A stretch of DNA of 64,000 bases from Burkholderiales bacterium. GTDB taxonomy: Bacteria; Pseudomonadota; Gammaproteobacteria; Burkholderiales; Burkholderiaceae_C. This document shows positions 30,182 through 38,793 of this stretch, piece after piece. Where the stretch lies: assembly GCA_016702555.1 (NCBI GenBank), contig JADJDV010000003.1, forward strand, positions 341,002 through 405,001, written 5' to 3'. The position numbers were made by a program, and so were the translations under genes. The notes under the pieces were generated by a model. The model was given only the letters and a program-made list of their open reading frames with translations. It searched no databases and had not been told where the DNA came from. Within the stretch, counting starts at the first letter, position 1. Each line of letters begins with the position of its first letter.

Positions 30182-31153
30182 TCAAAACCATGCCGCCGCT
30201 TCAGGCGGCAAGGCGCGGCCCGTGGCGTGCGCGCGCTCCAGCAATTGCCAGAAATGACGATAGCTGGCGCGGTCGTGCAAGGCGCCCTCGTGGCTGATCG
30301 GCGCCCATCCGGCGGCTTGCGCCGCCAACAGAATGGCGCTGGCGGTATCGATCTGCCGCTCGTCGGGCGCGAACGCTTCCAGAATCGGGCGGATCTGGCT
30401 CGGGTGAATGCTCCACATGCGCGTGTAGCCGAACTCGCGCGCCGCACGGTGCGCGGCGCCGCGCAACGCGGCCTCGTCCTTGAATTCGGTCACCACGCAA
30501 TGCGAAGGCACCTTGCCAAAGGCGTGCGCGGCCGAGGCGATCTCCAGCTTAGCGCGCCGCACCAGCGGGTGCGTGAACTGGCCCTCGATGCCCATGCCGT
30601 CGGCAGGTATCGCGCCCGCGTGGGCCGAGACGAAATCCATCAACCCGAAACTGAGCGACTGCACGCGCGGGTGCGCGGCAATGTCGAAGGCGCGCTGCAC
30701 CGCGCCCGGCGACTCGATCAGCACCTGCAGTGGCAGGCCCGGCGGGTACGCCGCCAGTAACGCTTGTTCGGCCCGCACCACGTCATCGACGGACTCCACC
30801 TTGGGAATCATGATGTGCGTCAGGCGCTGGCCGCCATCGCGCGCGATGACTTGAATGTCGGCTTCGAACGCCGGGTGATCGACCGGGTGCACGCGCACGC
30901 CGACACGGGCGCCATCGGGCGCTGAGATGACCAGTTCGGTCACCAGCAGCGCGTGCTCGGCCTCGCCGCCCACGGGCGCGCCGTCTTCGCAATCGAGCGT
31001 GACGTCGAACACGCAGGCGCCGAACTCCTCGCTCATCTCGGCCTGCAGCTGCAGGCTCTTGCGCATGCGCGCCTCGACGCCACTGTAGTGGTCGCACACC
31101 GGCAGCAGGCCGGCAGCGGCCTGGGCGCCGAGGAGGATGTCGCGCGGATGCAT
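30182..31153 (-). CDS. CoA ester lyase, HpcH/HpaI aldolase family (CitE-like)
   Basis: 323 residues. The metal/CoA site shows DVTLDCEDGAP near residue 50 and the conserved PKVESVDDV strand; a C-terminal RMWSIHPSQI segment is typical of CitE-like/malyl-CoA lyase proteins. Members cleave (S)-citryl-CoA, malyl-CoA or citramalyl-CoA. Citrate-lyase partner subunits are absent here, so a stand-alone CitE-like activity such as citramalyl-CoA lyase is more likely. It lies in the TCA gene block about 100 bp downstream of mdh. Confidence 0.85.
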   Translation of the reverse strand: MHPRDILLGAQAAAGLLPVCDHYSGVEARMRKSLQLQAEMSEEFGACVFDVTLDCEDGAPVGGEAEHALLVTELVISAPDGARVGVRVHPVDHPAFEADIQVIARDGGQRLTHIMIPKVESVDDVVRAEQALLAAYPPGLPLQVLIESPGAVQRAFDIAAHPRVQSLSFGLMDFVSAHAGAIPADGMGIEGQFTHPLVRRAKLEIASAAHAFGKVPSHCVVTEFKDEAALRGAAHRAAREFGYTRMWSIHPSQIRPILEAFAPDERQIDTASAILLAAQAAGWAPISHEGALHDRASYRHFWQLLERAHATGRALPPEAAAWF

Positions 31154-31163
31154 GCAGAGGTTT

Positions 31164-31252
31164 AGCGTTCAGAGTGGGGCGTTGAGTGTTGAGCGTGGAC
31201 GAAATTCAGCGCCGGCCTTCGCGCTCAACGCTGAACGCCCAACGCTCAAGCG
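31164..31252. repeat. inverted repeat between mdh and the CitE-like gene
   Basis: Left arm 31164-31194 and right arm 31222-31252 are imperfect inverted copies of a GCGTTGAGYGTT-type motif, which also occurs as short tandem words (AACGCTGAACGC, AACGCTCAAGCGC). The element could form a long hairpin in the intercistronic mRNA just after the mdh stop. It is different in sequence from the repeats at 26.7 and 46.7 kb. Confidence 0.65.
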
Positions 31253-31256
31253 CTCG

Positions 31257-32243
31257 TCAGAGCAGGTGCTTGACGCCGTCCTTCTCGCCTTCGAGCTCGG
31301 CCAGTGTCTTGTTGATGCACTGCCGGCTGAACTCGTCGATCGGCAGGCCTTCGACCACCTTGTACTCGCCGTTCTCGGTGGTGACGGGGAAGCCGAACAC
31401 GATGTCCTTCGGGATGTCGTACCAACCCTGCGACGGGATACCCATCGTCACCCACTCGCCATTCGTGCCCAGCGCCCAGTCGCGCATGTGGTCGATGGCG
31501 GCGTTGGCGGCCGAGGCGGCCGACGACAGGCCACGCGCCTCGATGATGGCGGCGCCACGCTTGCCCACGGTGGGCAGGAACACGTTGGCGTTCCACTCCT
31601 GGTCGTTGATCATGTCCTTGACGCTGGCGCCATCGATGGTGGCGAAGCGGTAGTCGGCATACATGGTGGGAGAGTGGTTGCCCCACACCGCAAGCTTCTT
31701 GATGTCCTTGACGGCCTTGCCGGTCTTGGCCGCGATCTGGCTGGCGGCGCGGTTGTGGTCCAGGCGCAGCATCGCGGTGAAGTTCTTGGCCGGCAGGTCG
31801 GGCGCAGACTTCATGGCGATGTAGGCGTTGGTGTTGGCCGGGTTGCCGACCACCAGCACCTTGACGTTGCGGCTGGCCACGGCATTGAGCGCCTTGCCCT
31901 GCGCGGTGAAGATCTGCGCATTGGCGGCCAGCAGATCGGCACGCTCCATGCCGGGGCCGCGCGGACGGGCACCCACCAGCAACGCGTAGTCGGTGTCCTT
32001 GAAGGCGGTCATCGGGTCGCTGTGCGCTTCCATGCCGGCCAGCAGCGGGAAGGCGCAGTCCTGCAGTTCCATCATGACGCCCTGAAGCGCTTTCTGCGCC
32101 TTCTCGTCGGGGATTTCCAGCAGTTGCAGGATGATCGGCTGATCCTTGCCGAGCATCTCGCCCGATGCAATGCGGAACAATAGAGCGTAGCCGATCTGGC
32201 CGGCGGCGCCGGTGACGGCGACACGAACGGGCTTCTTGTTCAT
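31257..32243 (-). CDS. mdh: malate dehydrogenase
   Basis: 328 residues from ATG 32243 (MNKKPVRVAV). NAD-binding motif TGAAGQIGY, mobile-loop substrate arginines in ARPRGPGMERADLL, and the catalytic histidine in WGNHSPTMYAD. It belongs to the cytosolic-type MDH branch used by betaproteobacteria. It oxidises malate to oxaloacetate. It is divergent from gntR, and its promoter sits next to the regulator's palindrome. Confidence 0.97.
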   Translation of the reverse strand: MNKKPVRVAVTGAAGQIGYALLFRIASGEMLGKDQPIILQLLEIPDEKAQKALQGVMMELQDCAFPLLAGMEAHSDPMTAFKDTDYALLVGARPRGPGMERADLLAANAQIFTAQGKALNAVASRNVKVLVVGNPANTNAYIAMKSAPDLPAKNFTAMLRLDHNRAASQIAAKTGKAVKDIKKLAVWGNHSPTMYADYRFATIDGASVKDMINDQEWNANVFLPTVGKRGAAIIEARGLSSAASAANAAIDHMRDWALGTNGEWVTMGIPSQGWYDIPKDIVFGFPVTTENGEYKVVEGLPIDEFSRQCINKTLAELEGEKDGVKHLL

Positions 32244-32341
32244 GGGAGTGACTCCTGAGGGTGGTGACGGTTGAGGGCTGCCACCGGCGCTGTGCGAGCG
32301 GTCGAACGACGGCTTGCGCACGCGGCCTGGTGCCGCCCGCG

Positions 32342-32370
32342 AGTGTATCCGCGAAAACCCTATACGTCAA
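32342..32370 (-). promoter_or_regulatory. sigma-70 promoter of mdh
   Basis: On the minus strand TTGACG (32370-32365), a 17-nt spacer and TACACT (32347-32342) give a good sigma-70 match. The predicted start near 32335 leaves a leader of about 90 nt. The 12-bp GntR palindrome is centred near -52 relative to this start. Confidence 0.6.
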
Positions 32371-32371
32371 T

Positions 32372-32399
32372 TTGTCTTGTGTCTTATATAAGATATCAT
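32372..32399 (+). promoter_or_regulatory. gntR promoter with palindromic operator in the spacer
   Basis: TTGTCT (32372-32377), a 16-nt spacer and TATCAT (32394-32399) form a sigma-70-like promoter. A perfect 12-bp palindrome TCTTATATAAGA (32382-32393) fills the spacer. A repressor bound there would occlude RNA polymerase, so gntR autoregulation is the natural reading; the same site lies upstream of the mdh -35. Confidence 0.6.
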
Positions 32400-32434
32400 T
32401 GACCTTCGTCTGCACGCATAAGATTCGCCGCCGC

Positions 32435-33241
32435 ATGGCCACCGACGCACCTTTCTCCGCCCCGCTCGATGCCGAACCCTTGACGCCGTCACCGTCCGCT
32501 GGCTGGCAGGGCCAGGCGCCGGCGTTCAGCCCGCTGTACCAGCAGATCAAGGCACTCATCCTGCAAAGCCTGCAGCAGGGAGAATGGAAGCCGGGCGAGG
32601 TGATTCCGAGCGAGTTCGACCTGGCCGCCCGTTACAAGGTCAGTCAGGGCACGGTGCGCAAGGCGGTGGATGAACTGGCGGCCGAAAACCTGCTGGTGCG
32701 CCGCCAGGGCCGGGGCACCTTCGTCGCCACCCATTCCGAGCAGCAGGTGCAGTACCGCTTCCTGCGCCTGCAGCCGGACAGCGGCAGTGTGGACAGCGAA
32801 GGCCCGGCGCAGCGCGACGTGGTCGAGTGCCGGCGCCAGCGCGCCAGCGCCGAGGTGGCGCGCGCGCTCGACCTGCGTTCGGGCGATTCGGTGCTGCAGG
32901 CGCGCCGGCTGCTGCGCTTTGCCGGCGTGCCGACCATCCTGGAAGACCTGTGGCTGCCGGGCGGCCCGTTCAAGGGCTTGACGGCCGACCGCCTGTCGCA
33001 GCACCACGGGCCTATGTACGCCCTGTTCGAGGCCGAGTTCGGAGTGCGCATGGTGCGTGCCGACGAGAAGATCCGTGCCGTGCTGCCGGACGCCGATCAG
33101 GCGCGTCTGCTCGATGTGGACACCGCGACGCCGCTGCTCAGTGTCGAGCGCGTGGCCTACACCTACCACGACGTACCAATGGAATTGCGGCGCGGCCTGT
33201 ACCGCACCGACACGCATCATTACCGCAATGAGTTGAGTTAG
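32435..33241 (+). CDS. GntR family regulator with UTRA domain (HutC subfamily), likely TCA-cycle regulator
   Basis: 268 residues from ATG 32435. A winged helix-turn-helix (about 30-95; YKVSQGTVRKAVDELAAENL, then RRQGRGTF) precedes a UTRA ligand-binding domain (about 110-260). It is divergent from mdh and upstream of sdhCDABE-gltA, so control of TCA genes by a small carboxylate is inferred. The TAG stop codon is part of the 4-bp target duplication made by an IS1380-type element inserted immediately downstream; the protein itself is intact. Confidence 0.9.
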   Translation: MATDAPFSAPLDAEPLTPSPSAGWQGQAPAFSPLYQQIKALILQSLQQGEWKPGEVIPSEFDLAARYKVSQGTVRKAVDELAAENLLVRRQGRGTFVATHSEQQVQYRFLRLQPDSGSVDSEGPAQRDVVECRRQRASAEVARALDLRSGDSVLQARRLLRFAGVPTILEDLWLPGGPFKGLTADRLSQHHGPMYALFEAEFGVRMVRADEKIRAVLPDADQARLLDVDTATPLLSVERVAYTYHDVPMELRRGLYRTDTHHYRNELS

Positions 33242-34871
33242 CCCGGATATTTCACGCCTACCCCCGACGCTCCCCTCAATGGGTTCGCAACGGCGTGGAT
33301 AGAGTGAGCAAGGCCCCGATGGTGGCCGCAGGCAGGGCTGGAGTCGCGCGCAGGCGCCATGCGCTCGCACCCCCCCACCCCGACTTGGGTTGCGGGCCGT
33401 TTTTGTGTCATCACGCCGGCCAGGCGCTGCTTGCCGATCACGGAGAGCGCAACTGGCCCATGGCGTGCGCGAAGATCGGCGCACTGGGCCAGTGCGAGGC
33501 CAGGTACAGGCGGATGCGCCGCGTGTTGCGCGTGACCACCGCAGCCACCTTCAGCAGCTTGATGCGCAAGGTATCGGCCTGCGCCGTTGCCAACTCGGTG
33601 CCTTGCAAAGCCAGCGCCCGCAGCCGCTCAATCAGCACGTAGCCCAGCGCAGCCAGCAACATGCGCAACTGGTTGGAGCGCAGTACATGGCAGCTCGTGC
33701 GCGTGGCAAACAGCCCGATCTGCGCCTCCTTGATCCGGTTCTCCGCCTCACCGCGCTGGCAGTACACATCGTCATACAGCACCTGCGGTTCACCCTCCAG
33801 GTTGGTCACGATGAAGCGCGGGTTGCCGCCTTGCGCACCCCATTCGAGGCGTGTGATCACGCGCCGCTCGTGCGCCCAGCTCTTGGCGGCATAGCTGAAC
33901 TCGTCCACCAGGCGCTGTTTGACCCCGGTGCGCTCGTAATCGTCCTTCATCCAGAGTTCGGCCAGTTTCACCTGGGCCTGCAGCCGAGCATTGCGCGCAA
34001 GCCCGATGATGTAGTGCACTCCAGCGCGCTCGCACCAGTTGATGATGCGCTGTCGGCAGAACCCCCGAATCTGCCCGGAACACGATGCGCACCTGGGGCC
34101 ATTGTTGGCGCAACCGGCGCACCAACAGCTTCAGAATGGCCGCTGCGTGGCGCGCCCCATCGATGTTGCTGGGCCGCAGGTAGGCGCACAGCAGTTGCTG
34201 GCCGCAGAACACGTACAGAGGAAGATAGCAGTAGCTGTCGTAGTAGCCGTGGAAGAAGCGAGCCTCCTGCTGACCGTGCAAGGGGTTGTCGGTGGCATCG
34301 AAATCGAGCATCAGTTCTGCGGGAGCGCTCTCGAAGCTGGCGATGAATTGATCGAGCAGCACCTCATGCAGCCGCCAGGCGGTGGCCCGGTCGGCCCACT
34401 TCTCCAGTCGGCATAGGGTGGGCGCGCTGGCCACTTCACGATCGACGCCGACTGCCGTTTGCAAGGCCACGTCCAGGCGCAGCGCGCCATGGTCGTTGAG
34501 GTCTTCCCAGCCCAGCGCCAGCCCGTACACGCGCTGGCGCAGCATGTCGCGCACGCCGTGCTTGATCAACAGCGGGCTGCGCGGGTCGGCGATGCAGCGC
34601 GCTGCCGCATCCATCAATCCCAGCTTGCGGTCCACCTGGGCGAGCAGCATCACGCCGCCATCGCTGGTCATGCTGCCGCCGTCGAACCGGCCCTCGATCA
34701 CGCGCCGGCCCAACTGCCCGAAGTCGATTACGCCAACATCAAGCTCCTTTTGCGCTGTACAGTTTGGCTTCGGCATTGCCCGCCCTTTCATCAAGATTCG
34801 ACACCTCGATGTTCGGGCAATTCAAGGGCAATGCCGTCCTCGTTTCTACGGGCTATGGTGAAATATCCGGG
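33242..34871 (-). mobile_element. IS1380-family insertion sequence
   Basis: 1630 bp bounded by perfect 13-bp terminal inverted repeats, CCCGGATATTTCA at 33242-33254 and TGAAATATCCGGG at 34859-34871. It is flanked by a 4-bp direct repeat TTAG (33238-33241 and 34872-34875). Size, IR start CC and 4-bp duplication fit IS1380. The only gene is a frameshifted transposase on the minus strand. The intact ends and duplication indicate a simple and probably recent insertion between gntR and sdhC. Confidence 0.92.
33438..34794 (-). pseudogene. IS1380-family transposase, one frameshift
   Basis: The N-terminal part (34794 to about 34067; landmarks DGGVMLLAQVDRKLGL, LDFDATDNPLHGQQE, FRADSG) is in one frame. 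The C-terminal part (to 33438; WCERAG, HYIIGLARNARLQ, YCQRGEAENRIKEAQIG) continues without loss in another. The break is a run of five G (minus strand; C run at 34062-34066). Removing one G restores RADSGFCRQRIINWCE. The catalytic DDE region spans the break. It may be a real inactivating insertion, a programmed frameshift or a homopolymer error. Confidence 0.85.
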
Positions 34872-35017
34872 TTAGATCAAGCCAAAATCGTAGGGTCACG
34901 CCGACCACGTGCGCTGTTGTGACAGGCGGCAATCCACTCCATACCTTGCAATAGAATCAACGCGTTGCTTCGCCAACACACAACGACAAGATCGTCTCAC
35001 TTTCCAAAGAGTGCCCC

Positions 35018-35449
35018 ATGAGCGACACCAGCAAACCCCGGCCTGAATTCCGCAACCTCAACGTTTTCGGTGATCTGCCCAGCTACCGCTGGCCGCTGGC
35101 CGCACTCGTCTCGGGCATGCACCGCATCAGCGGCGTGCTGATGTTCGTGCTGCTGCCCTTCATCCTGTGGCTGTTCGACAAGTCGGTGTCGTCCGAGATT
35201 TCGTTCGGCCAGTTCAGTGCCGCCTTCGACACCGGGCTGGGCATCTTCGGGGCCTGGTTCATCAAGCTGGTGGTGCTGGCGCTGATCTGGGCCTACCTGC
35301 ATCACCTGTTCGCCGGCGTGCGCCACCTCTACATGGACCTGACGCACAACACCACCAAGGATTTCGGCCGTCGCTCAGCCGCCACCACGCTGGTGCTGAG
35401 CCTGCTGCTGACCGCGGTGCTGGGCGCCAAGCTGTTCGGACTGTACTGA
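35018..35449 (+). CDS. sdhC: succinate dehydrogenase cytochrome b556 subunit
   Basis: 143 residues, three transmembrane helices. The SdhC signature includes the RPEFRNLN start region, SGMHRISGVLMF and the haem-ligand histidine region AYLHHLFAGVRHL. It anchors SdhAB to the inner membrane and forms part of the quinone site with SdhD. It is the first gene of sdhCDABE. The promoter must lie in the 142 bp between the IS1380 end and the ATG, which contains a possible -10 TAGAAT (34952-34957) but no convincing -35. Confidence 0.95.
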   Translation: MSDTSKPRPEFRNLNVFGDLPSYRWPLAALVSGMHRISGVLMFVLLPFILWLFDKSVSSEISFGQFSAAFDTGLGIFGAWFIKLVVLALIWAYLHHLFAGVRHLYMDLTHNTTKDFGRRSAATTLVLSLLLTAVLGAKLFGLY

Positions 35450-35479
35450 TTTCACCGAGGAAGAAGGAGCAAAAAAACC

Positions 35480-35845
35480 ATGGCTGTCAACTACGGCTCC
35501 CGGCGCACCGTCGTCGGCGCCCATTACGGCACATTCGATTGGCTGGTGCAGCGCTTTACCGCGTTGCTGATGGTGATCTTCACCATCGTCGTGCTGGCCA
35601 AGGTGCTGCTGGCCAGCGGCCCGATCGGCTACGACCAGTGGGCCGGCATTTTCGCGCCGCAGTGGATGAAGCTGCTGACCTTCGCCGTCGTCGTGGCGCT
35701 GCTCTGGCACGCCTGGGTCGGGATGCGCAACGTCTGGATGGACTACGGCAAGCCGATGGGCCTGCGCCTGTTGTTGCAGGCGCTGACGATCGCCTGGCTG
35801 ATCGGCTGCGCCGGCTGGGCCTTCCAGGTGCTGTGGCGCCTGTGA
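35480..35845 (+). CDS. sdhD: succinate dehydrogenase membrane anchor subunit
   Basis: 121 residues, three hydrophobic helices. The segment LWHAWVGMRNVWMDY carries the histidine and downstream tyrosine/aspartate expected for the haem b and quinone site. It pairs with SdhC. It starts 30 bp after sdhC, preceded by GGAAGAAGGAG. Confidence 0.94.
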   Translation: MAVNYGSRRTVVGAHYGTFDWLVQRFTALLMVIFTIVVLAKVLLASGPIGYDQWAGIFAPQWMKLLTFAVVVALLWHAWVGMRNVWMDYGKPMGLRLLLQALTIAWLIGCAGWAFQVLWRL

Positions 35846-35899
35846 CTTTGACCGCGACCGCCGTCTGCTTTCCGATGACAAGAACCCAATTCCAAGACC

Positions 35900-37705
35900 A
35901 TGAGTTACACCAAAGATAAAGTCGTCACCCGCAAGTTCGATGTGGTGATCGTCGGCGCGGGCGGCTCCGGCATGCGCGCCTCGTTGCAGTTGGCGCGTGC
36001 CGGCCTCAACGTCGCCGTGCTGTCCAAGGTCTTCCCGACCCGCTCGCACACCGTGGCCGCGCAAGGCGGTGTCGGCGCCTCGCTCGGCAACATGAGCGAG
36101 GACAACTGGCACTACCATTTCTACGACACCATCAAGGGCAGCGACTGGCTGGGCGACCAGGACGCCATCGAGTTCATGTGCCAGGAAGCACCCAAGGTCG
36201 TGTACGAGCTTGAGCATTTCGGCATGCCGTTCGACCGCAACCCCGACGGCACCATTTATCAACGCCCCTTCGGCGGCCACACCGCCAACTACGGCGAAAA
36301 GCCGGTGCAGCGCGCCTGCGCCGCGGCCGACCGCACCGGCCACGCCATGCTGCACACGCTGTATCAGCAGAACGTGGCCAGCAAGACCACCTTCTTCGTC
36401 GAATGGATGGCACTCGACCTGATCCGCGACGCCGACGGCGACGTGGTCGGCGTCACCGCCATCGAGATGGAGACCGGCGACTTCTACGTGCTGCACGCCA
36501 AAACCGTGATGCTGGCCACCGGCGGCGCCGGTCGCATCTTCGCCGCCTCCACCAACGCCTTCATCAACACCGGCGACGGCCTCGGCATGGCCGCGCGCGC
36601 CGGCATCCCGCTGCAAGACCTGGAATTCTGGCAGTTCCACCCCACTGGCGTGGCCGGCGCCGGCGTGCTGCTGACCGAGGGCTGCCGTGGCGAGGGCGCC
36701 ATCCTCGTCAACAGCGAAGGCGAGCGCTTCATGGAGCGCTACGCGCCCACGCTGAAAGACTTGGCACCGCGCGACTTCGTCTCGCGCTCGATGGACCAGG
36801 AAATCAAGGAAGGTCGTGGCTGCGGCCCCAACAAGGACTACGTGCTGCTGAAGATGGACCACCTCGGCGCCGAGACCATCCATAAGCGCCTGCCCTCCGT
36901 GTTCGAGATCGGCATCAACTTCGCCAACGTCGACATCACCAAGGAAGCCATTCCCGTGGTGCCCACCATTCACTACCAGATGGGTGGCGTGCCGACCAAT
37001 ATTTACGGCCAGGTCAGCGTGCCCAAGAATGGCGATCCGCTGGTGCCGATCCATGGCCTGTACGCCGTCGGCGAATGTGGCTGCACCAGTGTGCACGGCG
37101 CCAACCGCCTGGGCACCAATTCCCTGCTCGACCTGCTGGTATTCGGCAAGGCAGCGGGCAACCACACCATGCCCCACCACTCCGGCGGCGCGCACAAGCC
37201 GCTGCCAGCCGACGCCGCCGATTACTCGCTGGCGCGCCTGGCGTGGCTGGAGGCCGCCAGCGACGGCGAATATGCGCAAAGCATCGCCAATGACATCCGC
37301 AGCACCATGCAGACGCACGCCGGCGTGTTCCGCACCCAGGCCATGATGGACGAAGGCGTGGTCAAGGTTGCCGAGTTGCGCGAGCGCGTCAAGGGGCTGG
37401 GCCTGAAGGACCACTCGCGCGTGTTCAACATGGCGCGCCAGGAAGCGCTGGAGGTCGAGAACCTGATCGAGGTGGCGCAGGCCACCATGGTGTCGGCCGC
37501 CGCACGCAAGGAATGCCGCGGCGCCCACACCGTGGTCGACTACGAGCACCCGGCCGACGATCCGGTCGCCCCGCTCGGCCGCGACGACGTCAACTGGCTG
37601 AAGCACACGCTGTGGTACAGCCAGGGCAACCGGCTCGACTACAAGCCGGTGCGCATGAAGCCGCTCACGGTGGACTCCATTCCACCCCAGGTTCGCACTT
37701 TCTGA
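35900..37705 (+). CDS. sdhA: succinate dehydrogenase flavoprotein subunit
   Basis: 601 residues. N-terminal GAGGSGMRA FAD-binding motif; the covalent FAD histidine is H50 in TRSHTVAAQGG; substrate residues lie in HPTG and in the later GGVPTN and HGANRLG motifs. It oxidises succinate to fumarate and passes electrons to SdhB. It starts 54 bp after sdhD within the sdhCDABE operon. Confidence 0.97.
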   Translation: MSYTKDKVVTRKFDVVIVGAGGSGMRASLQLARAGLNVAVLSKVFPTRSHTVAAQGGVGASLGNMSEDNWHYHFYDTIKGSDWLGDQDAIEFMCQEAPKVVYELEHFGMPFDRNPDGTIYQRPFGGHTANYGEKPVQRACAAADRTGHAMLHTLYQQNVASKTTFFVEWMALDLIRDADGDVVGVTAIEMETGDFYVLHAKTVMLATGGAGRIFAASTNAFINTGDGLGMAARAGIPLQDLEFWQFHPTGVAGAGVLLTEGCRGEGAILVNSEGERFMERYAPTLKDLAPRDFVSRSMDQEIKEGRGCGPNKDYVLLKMDHLGAETIHKRLPSVFEIGINFANVDITKEAIPVVPTIHYQMGGVPTNIYGQVSVPKNGDPLVPIHGLYAVGECGCTSVHGANRLGTNSLLDLLVFGKAAGNHTMPHHSGGAHKPLPADAADYSLARLAWLEAASDGEYAQSIANDIRSTMQTHAGVFRTQAMMDEGVVKVAELRERVKGLGLKDHSRVFNMARQEALEVENLIEVAQATMVSAAARKECRGAHTVVDYEHPADDPVAPLGRDDVNWLKHTLWYSQGNRLDYKPVRMKPLTVDSIPPQVRTF

Positions 37706-37737
37706 GCGCCCGCACCCGCATTCGGAGAACCCGCCCC

Positions 37738-38442
37738 ATGGAAAAACGCACTTTCAAGATCTACCGCTACGACCCGGACAAGGACGACAAGCCGTACATG
37801 CAGACGGTGGAAATCGAGCTCGACGGCCACGAGCGCATGCTGCTGGACGCCCTGCTCAAGCTCAAGGCGCAAGACCCTTCGCTGTCGTTCCGCCGCTCCT
37901 GCCGCGAAGGCGTCTGCGGCTCCGACGCGATGAACATCAACGGCAAGAACGGCCTGGCCTGCCTGACCAACATGCGCACGCTCAGCGGCACCATTGTGCT
38001 CAAGCCCCTGCCCGGCCTGCCGGTGGTGCGCGACCTGATCGTCGACATGACGCAGTTCTTCAAGCAGTACCACTCGATCAAGCCCTACCTGATCAACAAC
38101 GAGCAGCCGCCTGAGACCGAGCGCCTGCAGTCGCCCGAGGAGCGCGAGGAGCTGAACGGACTGTACGAGTGCATTCTGTGCGCCTGCTGCTCCACCGCCT
38201 GCCCCAGCTTCTGGTGGAACCCCGACAAGTTCGTCGGCCCCGCCGGCCTGCTGCAGGCCTACCGCTTCCTCGCCGACAGCCGCGACCAGGCCACCGAGGA
38301 ACGCCTGGACAACCTGGAAGACCCCTACCGCCTGTTCCGCTGCCACTCCATCCTCAACTGCGTGGACGTCTGCCCCAAGGGCCTGAACCCGACCGCGGCC
38401 ATCGGCAAGATCAAAGAGCTGATGGTGCGCCGCACAGTCTGA
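37738..38442 (+). CDS. sdhB: succinate dehydrogenase iron-sulfur subunit
   Basis: 234 residues. The [2Fe-2S] ligands are in SCREGVCGSDAMN with a last cysteine in GLACLTN; [4Fe-4S] and [3Fe-4S] ligands are in CILCACCSTACPS and CHSILNCVDVCPKG. It transfers electrons from SdhA to the quinone site. It lies 32 bp after sdhA and is followed by sdhE. Confidence 0.97.
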   Translation: MEKRTFKIYRYDPDKDDKPYMQTVEIELDGHERMLLDALLKLKAQDPSLSFRRSCREGVCGSDAMNINGKNGLACLTNMRTLSGTIVLKPLPGLPVVRDLIVDMTQFFKQYHSIKPYLINNEQPPETERLQSPEEREELNGLYECILCACCSTACPSFWWNPDKFVGPAGLLQAYRFLADSRDQATEERLDNLEDPYRLFRCHSILNCVDVCPKGLNPTAAIGKIKELMVRRTV

Positions 38443-38471
38443 GGCATACGGCAGCAAATCAGACGCGCGGC

Positions 38472-38744
38472 ATGGTGACCGACCAACTGGATGAGCGTGC
38501 GCTCGACCGCCTGAGGTGGCGTTGCCGGCGCGGCATGCTCGAGAACGATCTGCTCATCGAGCGCTTCTTCGAGCGCCACGCCGCCAGCCTGACCACCACG
38601 CAGGCCGCGGCACTCGGCCGCCTGATGGATTTATCGGACAACGATTTGCTCGATCTGCTGCTGCGGCGGGCCGAGCCTGGAGACGATCTCAACTCGCCCG
38701 AGGTGCGCGAGGTGCTGGGCCTGCTGCGCAATCCGCCACGCTGA
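38472..38744 (+). CDS. sdhE: FAD assembly factor SdhE
   Basis: 90 residues, helical Sdh5/SdhE fold with the diagnostic RRGMLENDLLIERFF segment, in which the RGxxE core contacts SdhA during covalent flavinylation. Its location 29 bp after sdhB supports the call. It is followed by gltA 49 bp later, so the operon is probably sdhCDABE-gltA. Confidence 0.94.
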   Translation: MVTDQLDERALDRLRWRCRRGMLENDLLIERFFERHAASLTTTQAAALGRLMDLSDNDLLDLLLRRAEPGDDLNSPEVREVLGLLRNPPR

Positions 38745-38793
38745 CTCAACCCTTCCCCCGCCCACCCGCCAACCCCCAGGAAAGCAAGAAGAC

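Noticed and set aside
34060..34070. Programmed frameshifting of the IS1380 transposase
   Set aside because: IS1380 elements usually encode one continuous transposase. The identical five-G break in the HPF-like gene and the regional indels make a miscall or simple mutation more likely.
34876..35017. Possible GntR operator upstream of sdhC
   Set aside because: I looked for TCTTATATAAGA or a close dyad and found none; only a weak GTCAC/GTGAC pair is present.
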